A stretch of 64,000 nt of DNA from Laedolimicola sp934402125 (GCF_052065835.1 NZ_JBQHTG010000002.1:558001-622000), one strand, 5' to 3'; shown: positions 16,367 through 25,067, numbered from the stretch's first letter. Notes: generated from the letters alone by a model not told the origin. A program made the numbers and translations.

Positions 16367-16396
16367 AAAAAAGAGAACCTCACGGTTCTCTTTTTC
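16367..16396 (-). terminator. Terminator of the sortase-substrate gene and its operon
   Basis: Perfect stem AAAAAGAGAACC/GGTTCTCTTTTT with a four-base loop and T-tract, 23 bp past the stop codon at 16419. Confidence 0.9.
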
Positions 16397-16418
16397 AGAT
16401 AAGAAGAATGAAAATAAT

Positions 16419-17108
16419 TTATGCTCTCTTCTGCTTCTTCGCTGCGATTGCTGCTACGCCAAGTACGGCTGCTGCTGCGAACCATACCATATACTCAGCA
16501 GTCTCGCCAGTCTTCGGAGAAGTTGCTCCTGTGCTGGAAGAGCTGGAGCTGCTGGAACTGGAGCTGCTGGATCCGGAACTGCTGGATCCGGAACTGCTGG
16601 AGCTGCTGTCTGCTACTACGATAACCGGAGACAGGCTCGCGAACTTCACAGTGATGGTCTTTGCGTCTGTATCTACATTAGACGGTGTGAGAACTTCCCA
16701 GCCACTTCCCTCTACATAGTGAAGAACTTTTACGTTCTTTACACTGTTGGTCAGGTTCGCAATGCCCAGAGTTACAACATACTTTCCATCTGCATCCTTT
16801 GTAGCTGTGGTTGCTGTTACATCGATAACAGAAGTCAGTGCTTTCTTTCCTTCTACTGCCTTCTTCACATCCTCAGGAGCGCCTGCGCTCAGCAGATTGC
16901 TCAGAGTAGCCTGGCTGCCGTCATTGAATTTTTCAATTCTTTCCTTTACAGCTGCGTCTGATACATGAGCCGCTCCATCAGCGGTCACAACGATTCCGTC
17001 AGTCTTGGATACTGCGTCCGTGGTCTTGCTCGGTGCTGCGCATACGCTCAGTGTCTGAGCTGCAAGCAGACCTACCATCAACATTGCTGCAAATACTTTC
17101 TTTTTCAT
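16419..17108 (-). CDS. Sortase-anchored surface protein (SPKTG motif)
   Basis: 229 residues. A signal peptide (about 1-24, KKKVFAAMLMVGLLAAQTLSVCAA) precedes a roughly 120-residue domain of unknown fold (with two TVTVKFASLSPVIVV-like beta stretches near its end), a poly-serine linker (about 165-190, with a few glycines) and a C-terminal sorting signal: SPKTGE, a hydrophobic segment and a KKQKRA tail. SPKTG is the type of motif used by class B sortases of clostridia, and a class B sortase gene lies 30 bp upstream. The poly-Ser linker probably spans the wall. It is last in the polysaccharide-control operon. Confidence 0.85.
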   Translation of the reverse strand: MKKKVFAAMLMVGLLAAQTLSVCAAPSKTTDAVSKTDGIVVTADGAAHVSDAAVKERIEKFNDGSQATLSNLLSAGAPEDVKKAVEGKKALTSVIDVTATTATKDADGKYVVTLGIANLTNSVKNVKVLHYVEGSGWEVLTPSNVDTDAKTITVKFASLSPVIVVADSSSSSSGSSSSGSSSSSSSSSSSSSTGATSPKTGETAEYMVWFAAAAVLGVAAIAAKKQKRA

Positions 17109-17138
17109 TTGTTTTGCCTTCCTTCCATATCATGTTTT

Positions 17139-17891
17139 TCATTCTTCTATCGATACCAGTACAGCCTGTACCAGATATCTTCTGTCAGCCATTCCTGCAT
17201 AGCAGGTGGACAGGGTGATAATCCTGTCCTCCGCAGTCACTTCCATCGAAGTGTCTACGAACGAATTCATGTCGCGCATAGAGCGCACATCCTCCAGATA
17301 CCCCGCAAATACCTGCGGATCCTGAAAATCAAAATTCAAAAGCAGATGTCTGCTGTCATAAAGATACGCCGCAAAAATCTTATAATGCAGAATTTTGTCC
17401 GGCATATAAATCGTAATATCCCGATTTTCATCAAAAAAGCTTCGATCCCTGTAGTTATGAAGCGTCCGGAACATACTTCCGTTCTTCATATTGTGTCCGT
17501 AGATAACCGTGTTGGGATCTGTAAAATCTTTCCTGTTATAATTCTCCGTAAAAATTGCTCCGGCGATATCCTCTTTTCCATCGATGTCATGGTTCAGGTA
17601 ATAACTGTTGTCGCTGTCATGCTGCAGAATCGGGTAATCCACCTTGGTTCCCGGCACAGTAATCCAAGCGTAAACCTCCGGATTTTCCTCCTGCAGCGCC
17701 GCGAAGTCAATCGGTATCTCCAGGCTTTTCTCCGGCTCTTTTTCTGCCTCTTTCGGTTCTTCTGTCTTTACCGTCTGCTGCAGCTCCTCGTACTGTTCTC
17801 CACTCTCCCTGGAGACTGTAAGCTTCCAGATCCCCACTGCGGCACAGAATACCGCCGCAACTGCAATGATAACTGCCGCCCTGTTTTTCAT
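17139..17891 (-). CDS. srtB: Class B sortase
   Basis: 250 residues. An N-terminal membrane anchor (about 5-21) is followed by an acidic linker and the sortase barrel. Visible are VPGTKVDYPILQ, the catalytic His in YGHNMKNGSMF, the catalytic Cys in TLSTCYAG, and the Arg in ADRRYLV, arranged as in class B enzymes. It would cleave between Thr and Gly of an SPKTG-type signal and link the protein to peptidoglycan; the next gene downstream carries exactly such a signal. It starts almost at the stop of the LCP gene (overlap or 1-nt gap), so translation is coupled. Confidence 0.92.
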   Translation of the reverse strand: MKNRAAVIIAVAAVFCAAVGIWKLTVSRESGEQYEELQQTVKTEEPKEAEKEPEKSLEIPIDFAALQEENPEVYAWITVPGTKVDYPILQHDSDNSYYLNHDIDGKEDIAGAIFTENYNRKDFTDPNTVIYGHNMKNGSMFRTLHNYRDRSFFDENRDITIYMPDKILHYKIFAAYLYDSRHLLLNFDFQDPQVFAGYLEDVRSMRDMNSFVDTSMEVTAEDRIITLSTCYAGMADRRYLVQAVLVSIEE

Positions 17892-17892
17892 G

Positions 17893-18897
17893 CTACTCTA
17901 CCTTCTTATAAAATGTCTCAAGCACCTTTTCATAAAAAGCGCTGTCATCTATTCGATACTCGTCAAATTCGCCGTCAAAACTACTCTCACCCGGAACCGT
18001 CCAGCTTTCACTGTCCGCCTCGTTGCCAAGGGCTTCTGCCAGCTTCGCGAACCAGTCATTATGAATCGTGCCCGTCATATAAGGCTTCAGCTTCTGATAC
18101 ATACTTCCCACAAGACCCGGATCCGAGGCCAGAGATTCCCGGACCTTTTCTCCCAGTGCTGCCAAAAATACCTGCTGACGCTCCATCCTGGCTACTGCGC
18201 TCTCATGCGTCTCAACATCCCGATACCGCACAAAGGTCTCGGCATTTTCCGGTGTAACCGTGACCGTCGCGCCCTGCTTCATTTCTGGATCTTTTTTCTC
18301 CAGGCTGTCATTGGGAACCACCACATCTATGTTACCCACACATTCCAGCAATGCCGGAATGCCATCCAGGCTCAAACTGCTGGTTCCCTGAATCGGAATT
18401 CCATAAAACAGTCTGCTCACCGCTTCCTCTACCAGCCTGCAGCTTTCATAACCTCCATCGCCATACGCATAAGCCAGGCTGATGTGATCCTCGGTCAGCC
18501 CCAGGCTCCCGCCGGCTTTATCAAAAACTTCTATCTGCGTCATGGTATCGCGCGGAATAGAGATAAGCTTTACGCTCTTTTCTACCCGGTCATAACTGAC
18601 AAGATACAGCGCGTCAGACTGTCCGGCGTCTGCCTGTCCGGTTCTGGTCTCCATGCGTTCCCTTGTATCGATTCCTAGAAAAAGGAAATTGCTCAGGTGA
18701 TCATTGTATTGATACTGCTCCCCCTGCCAGATAACCGCGCCGTCCGCCGCTGCCTCTTCTTCCGCAATCTCCTGGGGCTCTGTCTCTTCTGCATTTTCCT
18801 GCTGTTCTGCTTTTCCGCAGCCCGCCGCAAGCACCAGAGCCAGCAAAAAGCCGCCGGCTGCCTTTTTATATTGTTTACGCATTTTCTGTCTTATCAT
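17893..18897 (-). CDS. LytR-CpsA-Psr (LCP) family protein with lipoprotein signal
   Basis: 334 residues. The N-terminus has a basic start, a hydrophobic segment and the lipobox LAAGC (about residues 22-26), so it may be a lipoprotein rather than the usual single-pass LCP protein. The LCP domain begins about residue 70 (FLFLGIDTRERM) and includes SDALYLVSYD, SIPRDTMTQI and the Arg-rich FVRYRDVETHESAVARMERQQ pattern that binds polyprenyl pyrophosphate. LCP proteins move glycopolymers from undecaprenyl carrier to peptidoglycan. Its start overlaps the end of the BY-kinase gene by 23 bp; an alternative ATG at 18882 overlaps the kinase stop more typically. Confidence 0.88.
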   Translation of the reverse strand: MIRQKMRKQYKKAAGGFLLALVLAAGCGKAEQQENAEETEPQEIAEEEAAADGAVIWQGEQYQYNDHLSNFLFLGIDTRERMETRTGQADAGQSDALYLVSYDRVEKSVKLISIPRDTMTQIEVFDKAGGSLGLTEDHISLAYAYGDGGYESCRLVEEAVSRLFYGIPIQGTSSLSLDGIPALLECVGNIDVVVPNDSLEKKDPEMKQGATVTVTPENAETFVRYRDVETHESAVARMERQQVFLAALGEKVRESLASDPGLVGSMYQKLKPYMTGTIHNDWFAKLAEALGNEADSESWTVPGESSFDGEFDEYRIDDSAFYEKVLETFYKKVE

Positions 18898-19576
18898 AAT
18901 CGTATTTATAATATCCGTAATGCTTGTAATACTTGTCCTGTTCCAGATCCACTTTATTCAGCACGGCGCCCAGAATTTTACAATTTGTCTGCTCCAGCTG
19001 CCGCTTTACGCGCTGAAGGACCTTATAGCTGACACGCTTGTTCTCAATAACCAGAATGACGCCATCGCACCATTTCGCGGCAATCAGGGCGTCGCTGACG
19101 CTTCCCAGCGGCGGCGCGTCCAGGATAATACAGTCGTACTCGCCCCGGAGCTGCTGAATCATCTGACCAAAGGCTTCATCCTCCAGGAGTTCGGAAGGAT
19201 TCGGCACACAGGGACCTGCAAATACCACATCCATGTCCGGAAAATTCGTCTCATAGCAGACTTCTTCCATATCCGCCTGCCCGCAAAGGTAATTGGATAA
19301 CCCCTTCAGATTCTTTCCTTTTACCCGATAACGGCTGACAAAGGTGGATTTGCGGATATCCGCATCCAGAAGCAATACCTTTTTGCCCATATTGCCCATC
19401 TCCCTGGTCAGCTGAAAAGCTATATTGCTCTTTCCCTCATTGGGGAAACAGCTTGATATCAGAATGACACGGATACCTCTTCCCGCAAACTGCAGGTTGG
19501 TACGCAATGTCTTAATCGCTTCTTCATAAAAGCTGTCCGGCTTTTTTGGATCCGTCATAACTATGCTCTGTTTCAT
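18875..19576 (-). CDS. Bacterial tyrosine kinase, CpsD/CapB type
   Basis: 233 residues. Walker A lies in SSCFPNEGKSN (about residues 41-51), Walker A' in VLLLDADIRKS and Walker B in CIILDAPPLG. The C-terminus has the tyrosine cluster typical of BY-kinases (YYKHYGYYKYDYD), the autophosphorylation site. The kinase works with a Wzz-type membrane activator, encoded just upstream with an ATGA overlap, to control polysaccharide export and length. The CpsB-type phosphatase two genes upstream would reverse it. Confidence 0.92.
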   Translation of the reverse strand: MKQSIVMTDPKKPDSFYEEAIKTLRTNLQFAGRGIRVILISSCFPNEGKSNIAFQLTREMGNMGKKVLLLDADIRKSTFVSRYRVKGKNLKGLSNYLCGQADMEEVCYETNFPDMDVVFAGPCVPNPSELLEDEAFGQMIQQLRGEYDCIILDAPPLGSVSDALIAAKWCDGVILVIENKRVSYKVLQRVKRQLEQTNCKILGAVLNKVDLEQDKYYKHYGYYKYDYDKTENA

Positions 19577-20325
19577 TTTTTCACCTTTTTTACTTTTTTC
19601 TTTTTCGGTTTCTGTTTATCGGACTTCCTCTTATTATTCAGGAAATCTTTTCGATCCGGTACAACCGCCAGAGTAGGAATACCCAGATAATGTTCCACAT
19701 CCTCCTCCGACTTAATCGTATCGTCCATCAGCGTCAGAATCACAACAATACCGCAGCTTACCATCACCCCAAGCAGAATGCCCAGTGCTATGTTCTTTTT
19801 CATGCTGGGACTGGAGGGATATTCGGCTACCTGTCCCTCATCGATGATCTTCGGCGGAATTCCTTCCATCTTATCACCGATAAATTCCGATGTCACAGAA
19901 GCCACTTCATCCACGATCCGTTTCGCTTCCACCGCATTCGGATAGCTAATTGTAATTTCCATGATCCGGCTGTCTCCCGGATTGTTAATATTCAGATCCG
20001 CAACCAGCTCATCGTAGGTAATATCCAGCTTCAGATTCTCAATGACCTTGTCCACTACCTGATGGCTTGTGGTCAGAATCTCATAGTCCTTGGTCAGCTG
20101 CGTCCCCATCTGCAGATCCGCCAGGGAAGCCAGCGTTGTCTCCTTGGTAAGCACCAGCATGGTGGTGGTAGACTGATACATCGGTTTGAGCACCAGCCTG
20201 GTATACCCAAAGGCTGCCGCTCCACATATCATTCCTGCCAGACAGATCCAGATCAGCTTTCTCCGGAGCGCGTATAAAAGCTCTACCAGATCGATCTCTA
20301 TTTCGTCATCGTACTCTTTTTCCAT
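19573..20325 (-). CDS. Wzz-type polysaccharide chain-length/export protein (CapA/YveK family)
   Basis: 250 residues from the ATG at 20325. Two membrane helices (about 21-42 and 175-197) flank an extracytoplasmic Wzz domain, with a PPKIIDEGQVAEYPSSPSMKKN motif ahead of the second helix, as in polysaccharide copolymerases. The C-terminus is highly lysine-rich (KPKKKKVKKVKK). It is the expected activator of the BY-kinase encoded next. The role in setting chain length of the surface polymer is from the family. Confidence 0.88.
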   Translation of the reverse strand: MEKEYDDEIEIDLVELLYALRRKLIWICLAGMICGAAAFGYTRLVLKPMYQSTTTMLVLTKETTLASLADLQMGTQLTKDYEILTTSHQVVDKVIENLKLDITYDELVADLNINNPGDSRIMEITISYPNAVEAKRIVDEVASVTSEFIGDKMEGIPPKIIDEGQVAEYPSSPSMKKNIALGILLGVMVSCGIVVILTLMDDTIKSEEDVEHYLGIPTLAVVPDRKDFLNNKRKSDKQKPKKKKVKKVKK

Positions 20326-20336
20326 AACCAAACCCC

Positions 20337-21047
20337 TCAGTCTATCAGTATCTCTTCCGCGTTTTTCCAGAGCAGCTCCTGTATCGTATCCTCTTCCAGA
20401 TGACGGAGCATCCAGCTTTCCGCGGCTTCTGTCACAGGCGGCCGATGCGCGGTACTGTGCATATCGGTTCCCAGGAACGAAATATTGCCTTTTTTCAACT
20501 GCTTTTTACACCAGCGCGCCGTCTCGTCCGTCCATCCGCCGCCTACGCTTCTGTAATTCAGCTGTACCCGGATATCCGAATCCAGCAGTTCTTCTATATA
20601 ATCCTGTTTTCTTAGAACCGGATACCGCTCCGCATGTGCCAGAACCGGCACATACCCGCAAAGACGTACATTCCGTAACCCCCGGTACATTTCCGACCAG
20701 CTTATATGCGGTCCGAACTCTATCAATACATATTCACTGTCGGCCAGACTCAGAAGCTTACCTTTTTCCAGCTTCTCCGGCACTGCTTCTGTGTAGAAAA
20801 TCTCCTGTCCCAGATATAATTTCATCTCCGGAAGCTCTTTTTGGATCTTTTCTTTCAGTTTCTGAAATAAATCCTTCAGTTTTTCCGGATCCTCATTGGG
20901 AAACTGCAGCGAACCATGCGGCGTGGCAATCAGTTTCCGAAAGCCCTGCTCTGCCGCCATTCTGACCAGCGCCAGACTTTCTTCCTCACTTTTCGCCCCA
21001 TCATCTACTCCCGGTAAGATATGACAGTGGATATCTGTCTTTTCCAT
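20337..21047 (-). CDS. CpsB/CapC-type PHP phosphotyrosine phosphatase
   Basis: 236 residues. PHP-family metal motifs: DIHCHILPGVDDG at residues 4-16, TPHGS at about 42-46, LAHAERYP in the middle and LGTDMHSTAHRPP near the end. Members are Mn-dependent protein tyrosine phosphatases that dephosphorylate the BY-kinase of capsule operons. First gene of a six-gene minus-strand operon ending at 16396. A CACAAATT-GACA-AATTTGTG dyad (about 21067-21086) lies 20-40 bp upstream of the start, and a TATAAT-like box lies at 21123-21128. Confidence 0.92.
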   Translation of the reverse strand: MEKTDIHCHILPGVDDGAKSEEESLALVRMAAEQGFRKLIATPHGSLQFPNEDPEKLKDLFQKLKEKIQKELPEMKLYLGQEIFYTEAVPEKLEKGKLLSLADSEYVLIEFGPHISWSEMYRGLRNVRLCGYVPVLAHAERYPVLRKQDYIEELLDSDIRVQLNYRSVGGGWTDETARWCKKQLKKGNISFLGTDMHSTAHRPPVTEAAESWMLRHLEEDTIQELLWKNAEEILID

Positions 21048-21066
21048 TTCTCAACACCCTGTTTCC

Positions 21067-21086
21067 CACAAATTTGTCAATTTGTG
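21067..21086. promoter_or_regulatory. Dyad upstream of the polysaccharide-control operon
   Basis: CACAAATT and AATTTGTG arms around GACA (8-bp perfect arms), within the 5' region of the cpsB-type gene. A 14-base part of it (CACAAATTTGTCAA) recurs exactly at 56053-56066, at the stop of the TnpB-like gene. Could be an operator or a leader hairpin. Confidence 0.4.
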
Positions 21087-21206
21087 TAACATCTCAAAAA
21101 CTACGGTCATTCTACCACTTTTATTATAGCTCAACAAGGTTTTTTTACACATTTTCACTTTTTAACCATTTTTCTACATAATGAGCAAAATAGGGGGCTT
21201 TTTCCA

Positions 21207-21240
21207 AAAAAAACGCAGGCATATTTCAACCTGCGTTTTT
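21207..21240 (-). terminator. Intrinsic terminator of pnp
   Basis: Stem AAAACGCAGG/CCTGCGTTTT with a ten-base loop and a T8 tract on the minus strand, about 22 bp past the pnp stop codon. Confidence 0.9.
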
Positions 21241-21261
21241 CCTGTTTCCTATCTTCTGGAA

Positions 21262-23358
21262 TTATTTGTCATTTTCCGGCAGATCCTTGATGGAGAAGCT
21301 GAAGCGTCCCATCTTGTCCTTGCCCAGGCAGATAACCTTTACCACGTCGCCCAGTGTCAGCACATCTTCTACATGGTTGATACGCTGCTTTGCGATCTTG
21401 GAGATGTGTACCATGCCCTCTTTACCCGGAGCGAACTCCAGGAATGCGCCGAACTCCTTGATGCTGACTACCTTACCGGTAAGGATCATACCCTCTTCAA
21501 AATCGGTTACGATAGTCTGAATCAGCTCGATGGCCTTATCCATAGCAGCCTTGTCTGTTCCGCATACGGATACAGCGCCATTGTCGTCGATGTCGATCTT
21601 CACGCCGGTCTGCTCGATGATGGCATTGATAGTCTTTCCTCTCTGACCAACCACATCGCCGATCTTCTGCGGATCAATCTGGATCTGTACGATCTTCGGT
21701 GCATACTGGCCAACCTCTTTGCGCGGCTCGCTGATGCAGGGCTTCATACAGTTATCCATGATAAAGAGACGGGCCTCACGGCAGCGGGCGATAGCGCCCT
21801 CTACGATAGGACGGGTCAGGCCGTGAATCTTGATATCCATCTGGATCGCTGTGATTCCCTCGGTGGTACCTGTTACCTTGAAGTCCATATCACCGAAGAA
21901 GTCCTCCAGACCCTGGATATCGGTCAGAAGTACGAAATCCTCATCGGTCTCGCCTGTTACCAGACCACAGGAGATACCTGCTACCATCTTCTTAATCGGT
22001 ACGCCTGCTGCCATCAGGGACATACAGGAAGCACAGGTAGACGCCATAGAGGTAGAACCGTTGGACTCGAAGGTCTCGGATACGGTACGGATTGCATAGG
22101 GGAACTCTTCCTCAGAGGGAAGTACCGGCAGCAGCGCACGCTCAGCCAGCGCTCCATGTCCAATCTCACGACGTCCCGGTCCACGGCTGGGCTTAGTCTC
22201 TCCTACGGAGTAGCTGGGGAAGTTATAGTGGTGCATATAACGCTTGCTTGTCTCATTTTCATCCAGGCCGTCCAGACGCTGTGCCTCAGACAGCGGAGCC
22301 AAGGTACAGATGTTGCAGATCTGAGTCTGTCCTCTGGTGAACATAGCGGAGCCATGTACCCGGGGAATCAGGTCTACCTCTGCGGACAGTGGACGGATCT
22401 GGGTAAGCTCACGGCCATCCGGACGCTTGTGATCCTTCAGAATCATCTTACGGACTGTCTTCTTCTGGTACTGGTATACGGCCTCGCCCAGAACCTCCAG
22501 CCACTCTTCCTTATCTGCAAACGCCTCTTCCAGACGGGCGGTAATCTCACGGATATTCTCCTCACGCTTCTGCTTCTCGTCTGTAAATACAGCCTCTTCC
22601 ATCTCTGCGGGAGGTACGATCTCCTTGATAGCCGCGAACAGCTCTTCCGGTACCGCGCAGCTGGTGTAGCTGTGCTTTTCCTTGCCGCACTCTGCTACGA
22701 TCTGATCGATAAAGGCGATAACCTGCTGGTTTACCTCATGAGCCTTGTAGATAGCCTCGATCATCTTTGCCTCGGGGATCTCATTGGCTCCTGCCTCGAT
22801 CATGATGACCTTTTCTCTGGTGGAAGCTACAGTCAGCTTCAGGTCAGATACCTTATACTCTGCCTGTCCCGGGTTTACGATGAACTCGCCGTCGATCATA
22901 CCGATCTGGGTGGTCGCGCAGGGACCTGCAAAGGGGATATCGGAAATCGCGGTTGCGATAGCGGATCCCAGCATAGCAGTCAGCTCCGGGCTGCAGGTGG
23001 GATCTACGGACAGAACCAGGTTGTTCAGGGTTACGTCATTGCGGTAATCCTTCGGGAACAGCGGACGCATGGGACGGTCGATGACACGGGAGGTCAGGAT
23101 CGCGTTCTCGGACGCCTTACCCTCACGCTTATTGAAGCCACCCGGGATCTTACCTACGGAATACAGCTTCTCCTCATACTCTACGCTTAAGGGGAAGAAG
23201 TCGATGCCCTCACGGGGCTTGTCGGATGCGGTTGCTGTGGAAAGTACGGTCGTATCGCCGTAGTGCATGAACGCTGCGCCGTTTGCCTGCTTTGCTACAC
23301 GTCCCACATCTACTGTCAGGGTACGTCCGGCCAGCTCCATAGAAAAACTCTTGTACAT
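21262..23358 (-). CDS. pnp: Polyribonucleotide nucleotidyltransferase (PNPase)
   Basis: 698 residues, standard length. Two RNase PH domains (about 1-220 and 320-545, with FTRGQTQICN and RREIGHGALAERAL), then KH (about 555-615) and S1 (about 622-692, with LTGKVVSIKEFGAFLEFAPGKEGMVHIS). It degrades RNA phosphorolytically from the 3' end. AAGGAG precedes the ATG by 7 nt. It follows rpsO, the conserved order, with a terminator and a long structured leader between them that may mediate feedback control. Confidence 0.97.
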   Translation of the reverse strand: MYKSFSMELAGRTLTVDVGRVAKQANGAAFMHYGDTTVLSTATASDKPREGIDFFPLSVEYEEKLYSVGKIPGGFNKREGKASENAILTSRVIDRPMRPLFPKDYRNDVTLNNLVLSVDPTCSPELTAMLGSAIATAISDIPFAGPCATTQIGMIDGEFIVNPGQAEYKVSDLKLTVASTREKVIMIEAGANEIPEAKMIEAIYKAHEVNQQVIAFIDQIVAECGKEKHSYTSCAVPEELFAAIKEIVPPAEMEEAVFTDEKQKREENIREITARLEEAFADKEEWLEVLGEAVYQYQKKTVRKMILKDHKRPDGRELTQIRPLSAEVDLIPRVHGSAMFTRGQTQICNICTLAPLSEAQRLDGLDENETSKRYMHHYNFPSYSVGETKPSRGPGRREIGHGALAERALLPVLPSEEEFPYAIRTVSETFESNGSTSMASTCASCMSLMAAGVPIKKMVAGISCGLVTGETDEDFVLLTDIQGLEDFFGDMDFKVTGTTEGITAIQMDIKIHGLTRPIVEGAIARCREARLFIMDNCMKPCISEPRKEVGQYAPKIVQIQIDPQKIGDVVGQRGKTINAIIEQTGVKIDIDDNGAVSVCGTDKAAMDKAIELIQTIVTDFEEGMILTGKVVSIKEFGAFLEFAPGKEGMVHISKIAKQRINHVEDVLTLGDVVKVICLGKDKMGRFSFSIKDLPENDK

Positions 23359-23381
23359 AATATTCTCCTTGTTTGATTAGA

Positions 23382-23499
23382 GGTAGGAGCTTCGCTACTA
23401 TCCGCTTGCACAGAGAACAGTAACGGAGAAACCGAAACTACTGATCCGGCTACGATGGGCTCATATCCGCATCAGTGGTCTCGGAACATTTCTCCTACC
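23382..23499 (-). promoter_or_regulatory. Structured 5' leader of pnp
   Basis: The ends GGTAGGAG and CTCCTACC (23382-23389, 23492-23499) pair perfectly, enclosing a second long imperfect stem in which CCGAGACCACTGAT faces ATCAGTAGTTTCGG. The whole 118-nt hairpin sits about 24 nt before the pnp start. In E. coli a long pnp leader hairpin is cut by RNase III and then autoregulated by PNPase; similar control here is inference. Confidence 0.55.
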
Positions 23500-23510
23500 G
23501 TGAATGGGTT

Positions 23511-23551
23511 ACACAAAAACCGGGCGAAAGAACCCTGGGATTCCTCCGCCC
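23511..23551 (-). terminator. Terminator between rpsO and pnp
   Basis: GGGCG/CGCCC with an inner GAATCC/GGGTTC stem, then GGTTTTTGTG on the minus strand, 11 bp past the rpsO stop. Probably partial, as no clear separate pnp promoter is visible. Confidence 0.6.
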
Positions 23552-23561
23552 TTTTGGAAAC

Positions 23562-23828
23562 TTATTTTCTCAGTCCTAATCTCTCAATCAGGCTACGATA
23601 TCTCTCGATATCCATCTTCTTCAGGTATGCAAGCATATTACGTCTCTGACCTACCATCTTCAGAAGTCCTCTTCTGGAGTGATGATCCTTCGGGTTAGCC
23701 TGCAGATGAGCAGTCAACTCCTGGATACGTGCGGTCAGGATAGCTACCTGTACCTCCGGTGAACCGGTGTCTCCCTCTTTTAAACCGTACTCTGCAATAA
23801 TAGCCTGCTTCTTGTCCTTTGCGATCAT
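23562..23828 (-). CDS. rpsO: 30S ribosomal protein S15
   Basis: 88 residues, exact family length. Sequence follows S15 throughout: EYGLKEGDTGSPEVQVAILT, LTAHLQANPKDHHSRRGLL and a C-terminal YLKKMDIERYRSLIERLGLR. It binds 16S rRNA helices 20-22 early in small-subunit assembly. AGGAGG precedes the ATG by 8 nt. The leader between its promoter and start may fold (GGTATC/GATACC), and S15 commonly autoregulates, but no known S15 leader class is identified. Confidence 0.98.
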   Translation of the reverse strand: MIAKDKKQAIIAEYGLKEGDTGSPEVQVAILTARIQELTAHLQANPKDHHSRRGLLKMVGQRRNMLAYLKKMDIERYRSLIERLGLRK

Positions 23829-23919
23829 GATGTTTCCTCCTTAAAATTTTTTATACGCTGGGTATCAAGCAATGGTCGGAGTGTCCAATAACCGGATACC
23901 AGCAAACTCATACTATAAT

Positions 23920-23948
23920 AAGATACCATAGGGGTTTTATGGTGTCAA
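23920..23948 (-). promoter_or_regulatory. Promoter of rpsO
   Basis: TTGACA (23943-23948) and TATCTT (23920-23925) with a 17-bp spacer on the minus strand. A leader of about 85 nt follows. Confidence 0.65.
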
Positions 23949-23964
23949 GGGTGATTTTTCAAAA

Positions 23965-24990
23965 TCAGTCCTTCAGGATCCGCGCCGCGCTCACCGGGCT
24001 TCTGTAGTACATATTGGAAATGGTGATACCGGTTCTCGCGTTGCTGGCATGTACGACCCGGCCGCCGCCAATGTACATGGCCACATGGTTGATACGCTTG
24101 CCGCTGCCGTAGAAAATCAGATCGCCCGGCTTCACATCTCCCACCTTGATCTTCGTTCCGCAGTTGGCCTGGGCTCTGGAGGAATGGGGCAGGGAAACGC
24201 CGAAATTCCGGTATACCGCCAGGGTAAAGCCGGAGCAGTCCGCTCCCTTGGTCAGGCTGGTGCCGCCCCATACGTAGCGGTTGCCCACATACTGCTTGGC
24301 AAAATCACAGATGGCAATCCGCACGTCGGTAACGCCCTCGCCGTACAGCGCCTCAGACAGGGTCATAGCCGTATCCAGCTCGCTTTTCACATCCACGTAC
24401 TCAGAGGCCACATAGCCGTCCTCGCCGTCGATATCTACCTTAATCCAGTCTCCCTGATCCTCGAGTACCTGCAGCTCTTCACCCGCCGGAACCTTGGTCC
24501 AGTAATCCGCGTCTGTGCTGGGCTCCATGCGCACATAAAGGGAATCGGTATTTACCTTCGCCATAGTCTGTCCCAGATCAAAGGCCAGATCGATAGCTTC
24601 CTGTCCGGTGTACAGGTATTCCGCTTTCACGTACCCCTCTACCTCGCCGGACTTGATATGAGCCCACTCTCCGTCCATATCCAGCACCTCGCAGGCGCCG
24701 TTTTTACGAAGCTTTCCCACCAGGGAGCTATCGCCATCCGCGCTCTGGCGGATATTCAGGCTGTCCTCCACTCTGGCGATGGCAATATTTACATAGCCCT
24801 CCAGGGGAGTTCCGGTCCATACCACCTCTGCGGTGGCCTGAGTCTGCTCCTCCGTATCCGTGGTCTGATCAAAATTCGTCGCGATTCCTTCTCCCAGGCT
24901 TCCGCTAAGCGGCGCGGCCTGCACCTGCATGCCGGTCATCGCCATCAGAATCGCTCCTATCATAAATCCTGCTTTATATCTTCGAAACAT
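23965..24990 (-). CDS. Secreted NlpC/P60 endopeptidase with SH3b domains
   Basis: 341 residues. A signal peptide (about 1-27, ends VQAA) is followed by two bacterial SH3 domains (about 68-130 and 140-205, with LNIRQSADGDSSLVGKL and LYVRMEPSTDADYWTKV) and an NlpC/P60 domain from about 225. The catalytic Cys is in GADCSGF, the His in INHVAMYIG and the third residue in VVHAS. It should cut stem peptides of peptidoglycan, in cell separation or turnover. GGAGGA is 5 nt before the ATG. It is not clearly in an operon with its neighbours. Confidence 0.93.
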   Translation of the reverse strand: MFRRYKAGFMIGAILMAMTGMQVQAAPLSGSLGEGIATNFDQTTDTEEQTQATAEVVWTGTPLEGYVNIAIARVEDSLNIRQSADGDSSLVGKLRKNGACEVLDMDGEWAHIKSGEVEGYVKAEYLYTGQEAIDLAFDLGQTMAKVNTDSLYVRMEPSTDADYWTKVPAGEELQVLEDQGDWIKVDIDGEDGYVASEYVDVKSELDTAMTLSEALYGEGVTDVRIAICDFAKQYVGNRYVWGGTSLTKGADCSGFTLAVYRNFGVSLPHSSRAQANCGTKIKVGDVKPGDLIFYGSGKRINHVAMYIGGGRVVHASNARTGITISNMYYRSPVSAARILKD

Positions 24991-25067
24991 AAAATCCTCC
25001 GTCAGATTTTGAATTATTACAAAAATGTTAAGAACCTTTTACACTTTATATCAATCCCACGGATTTG

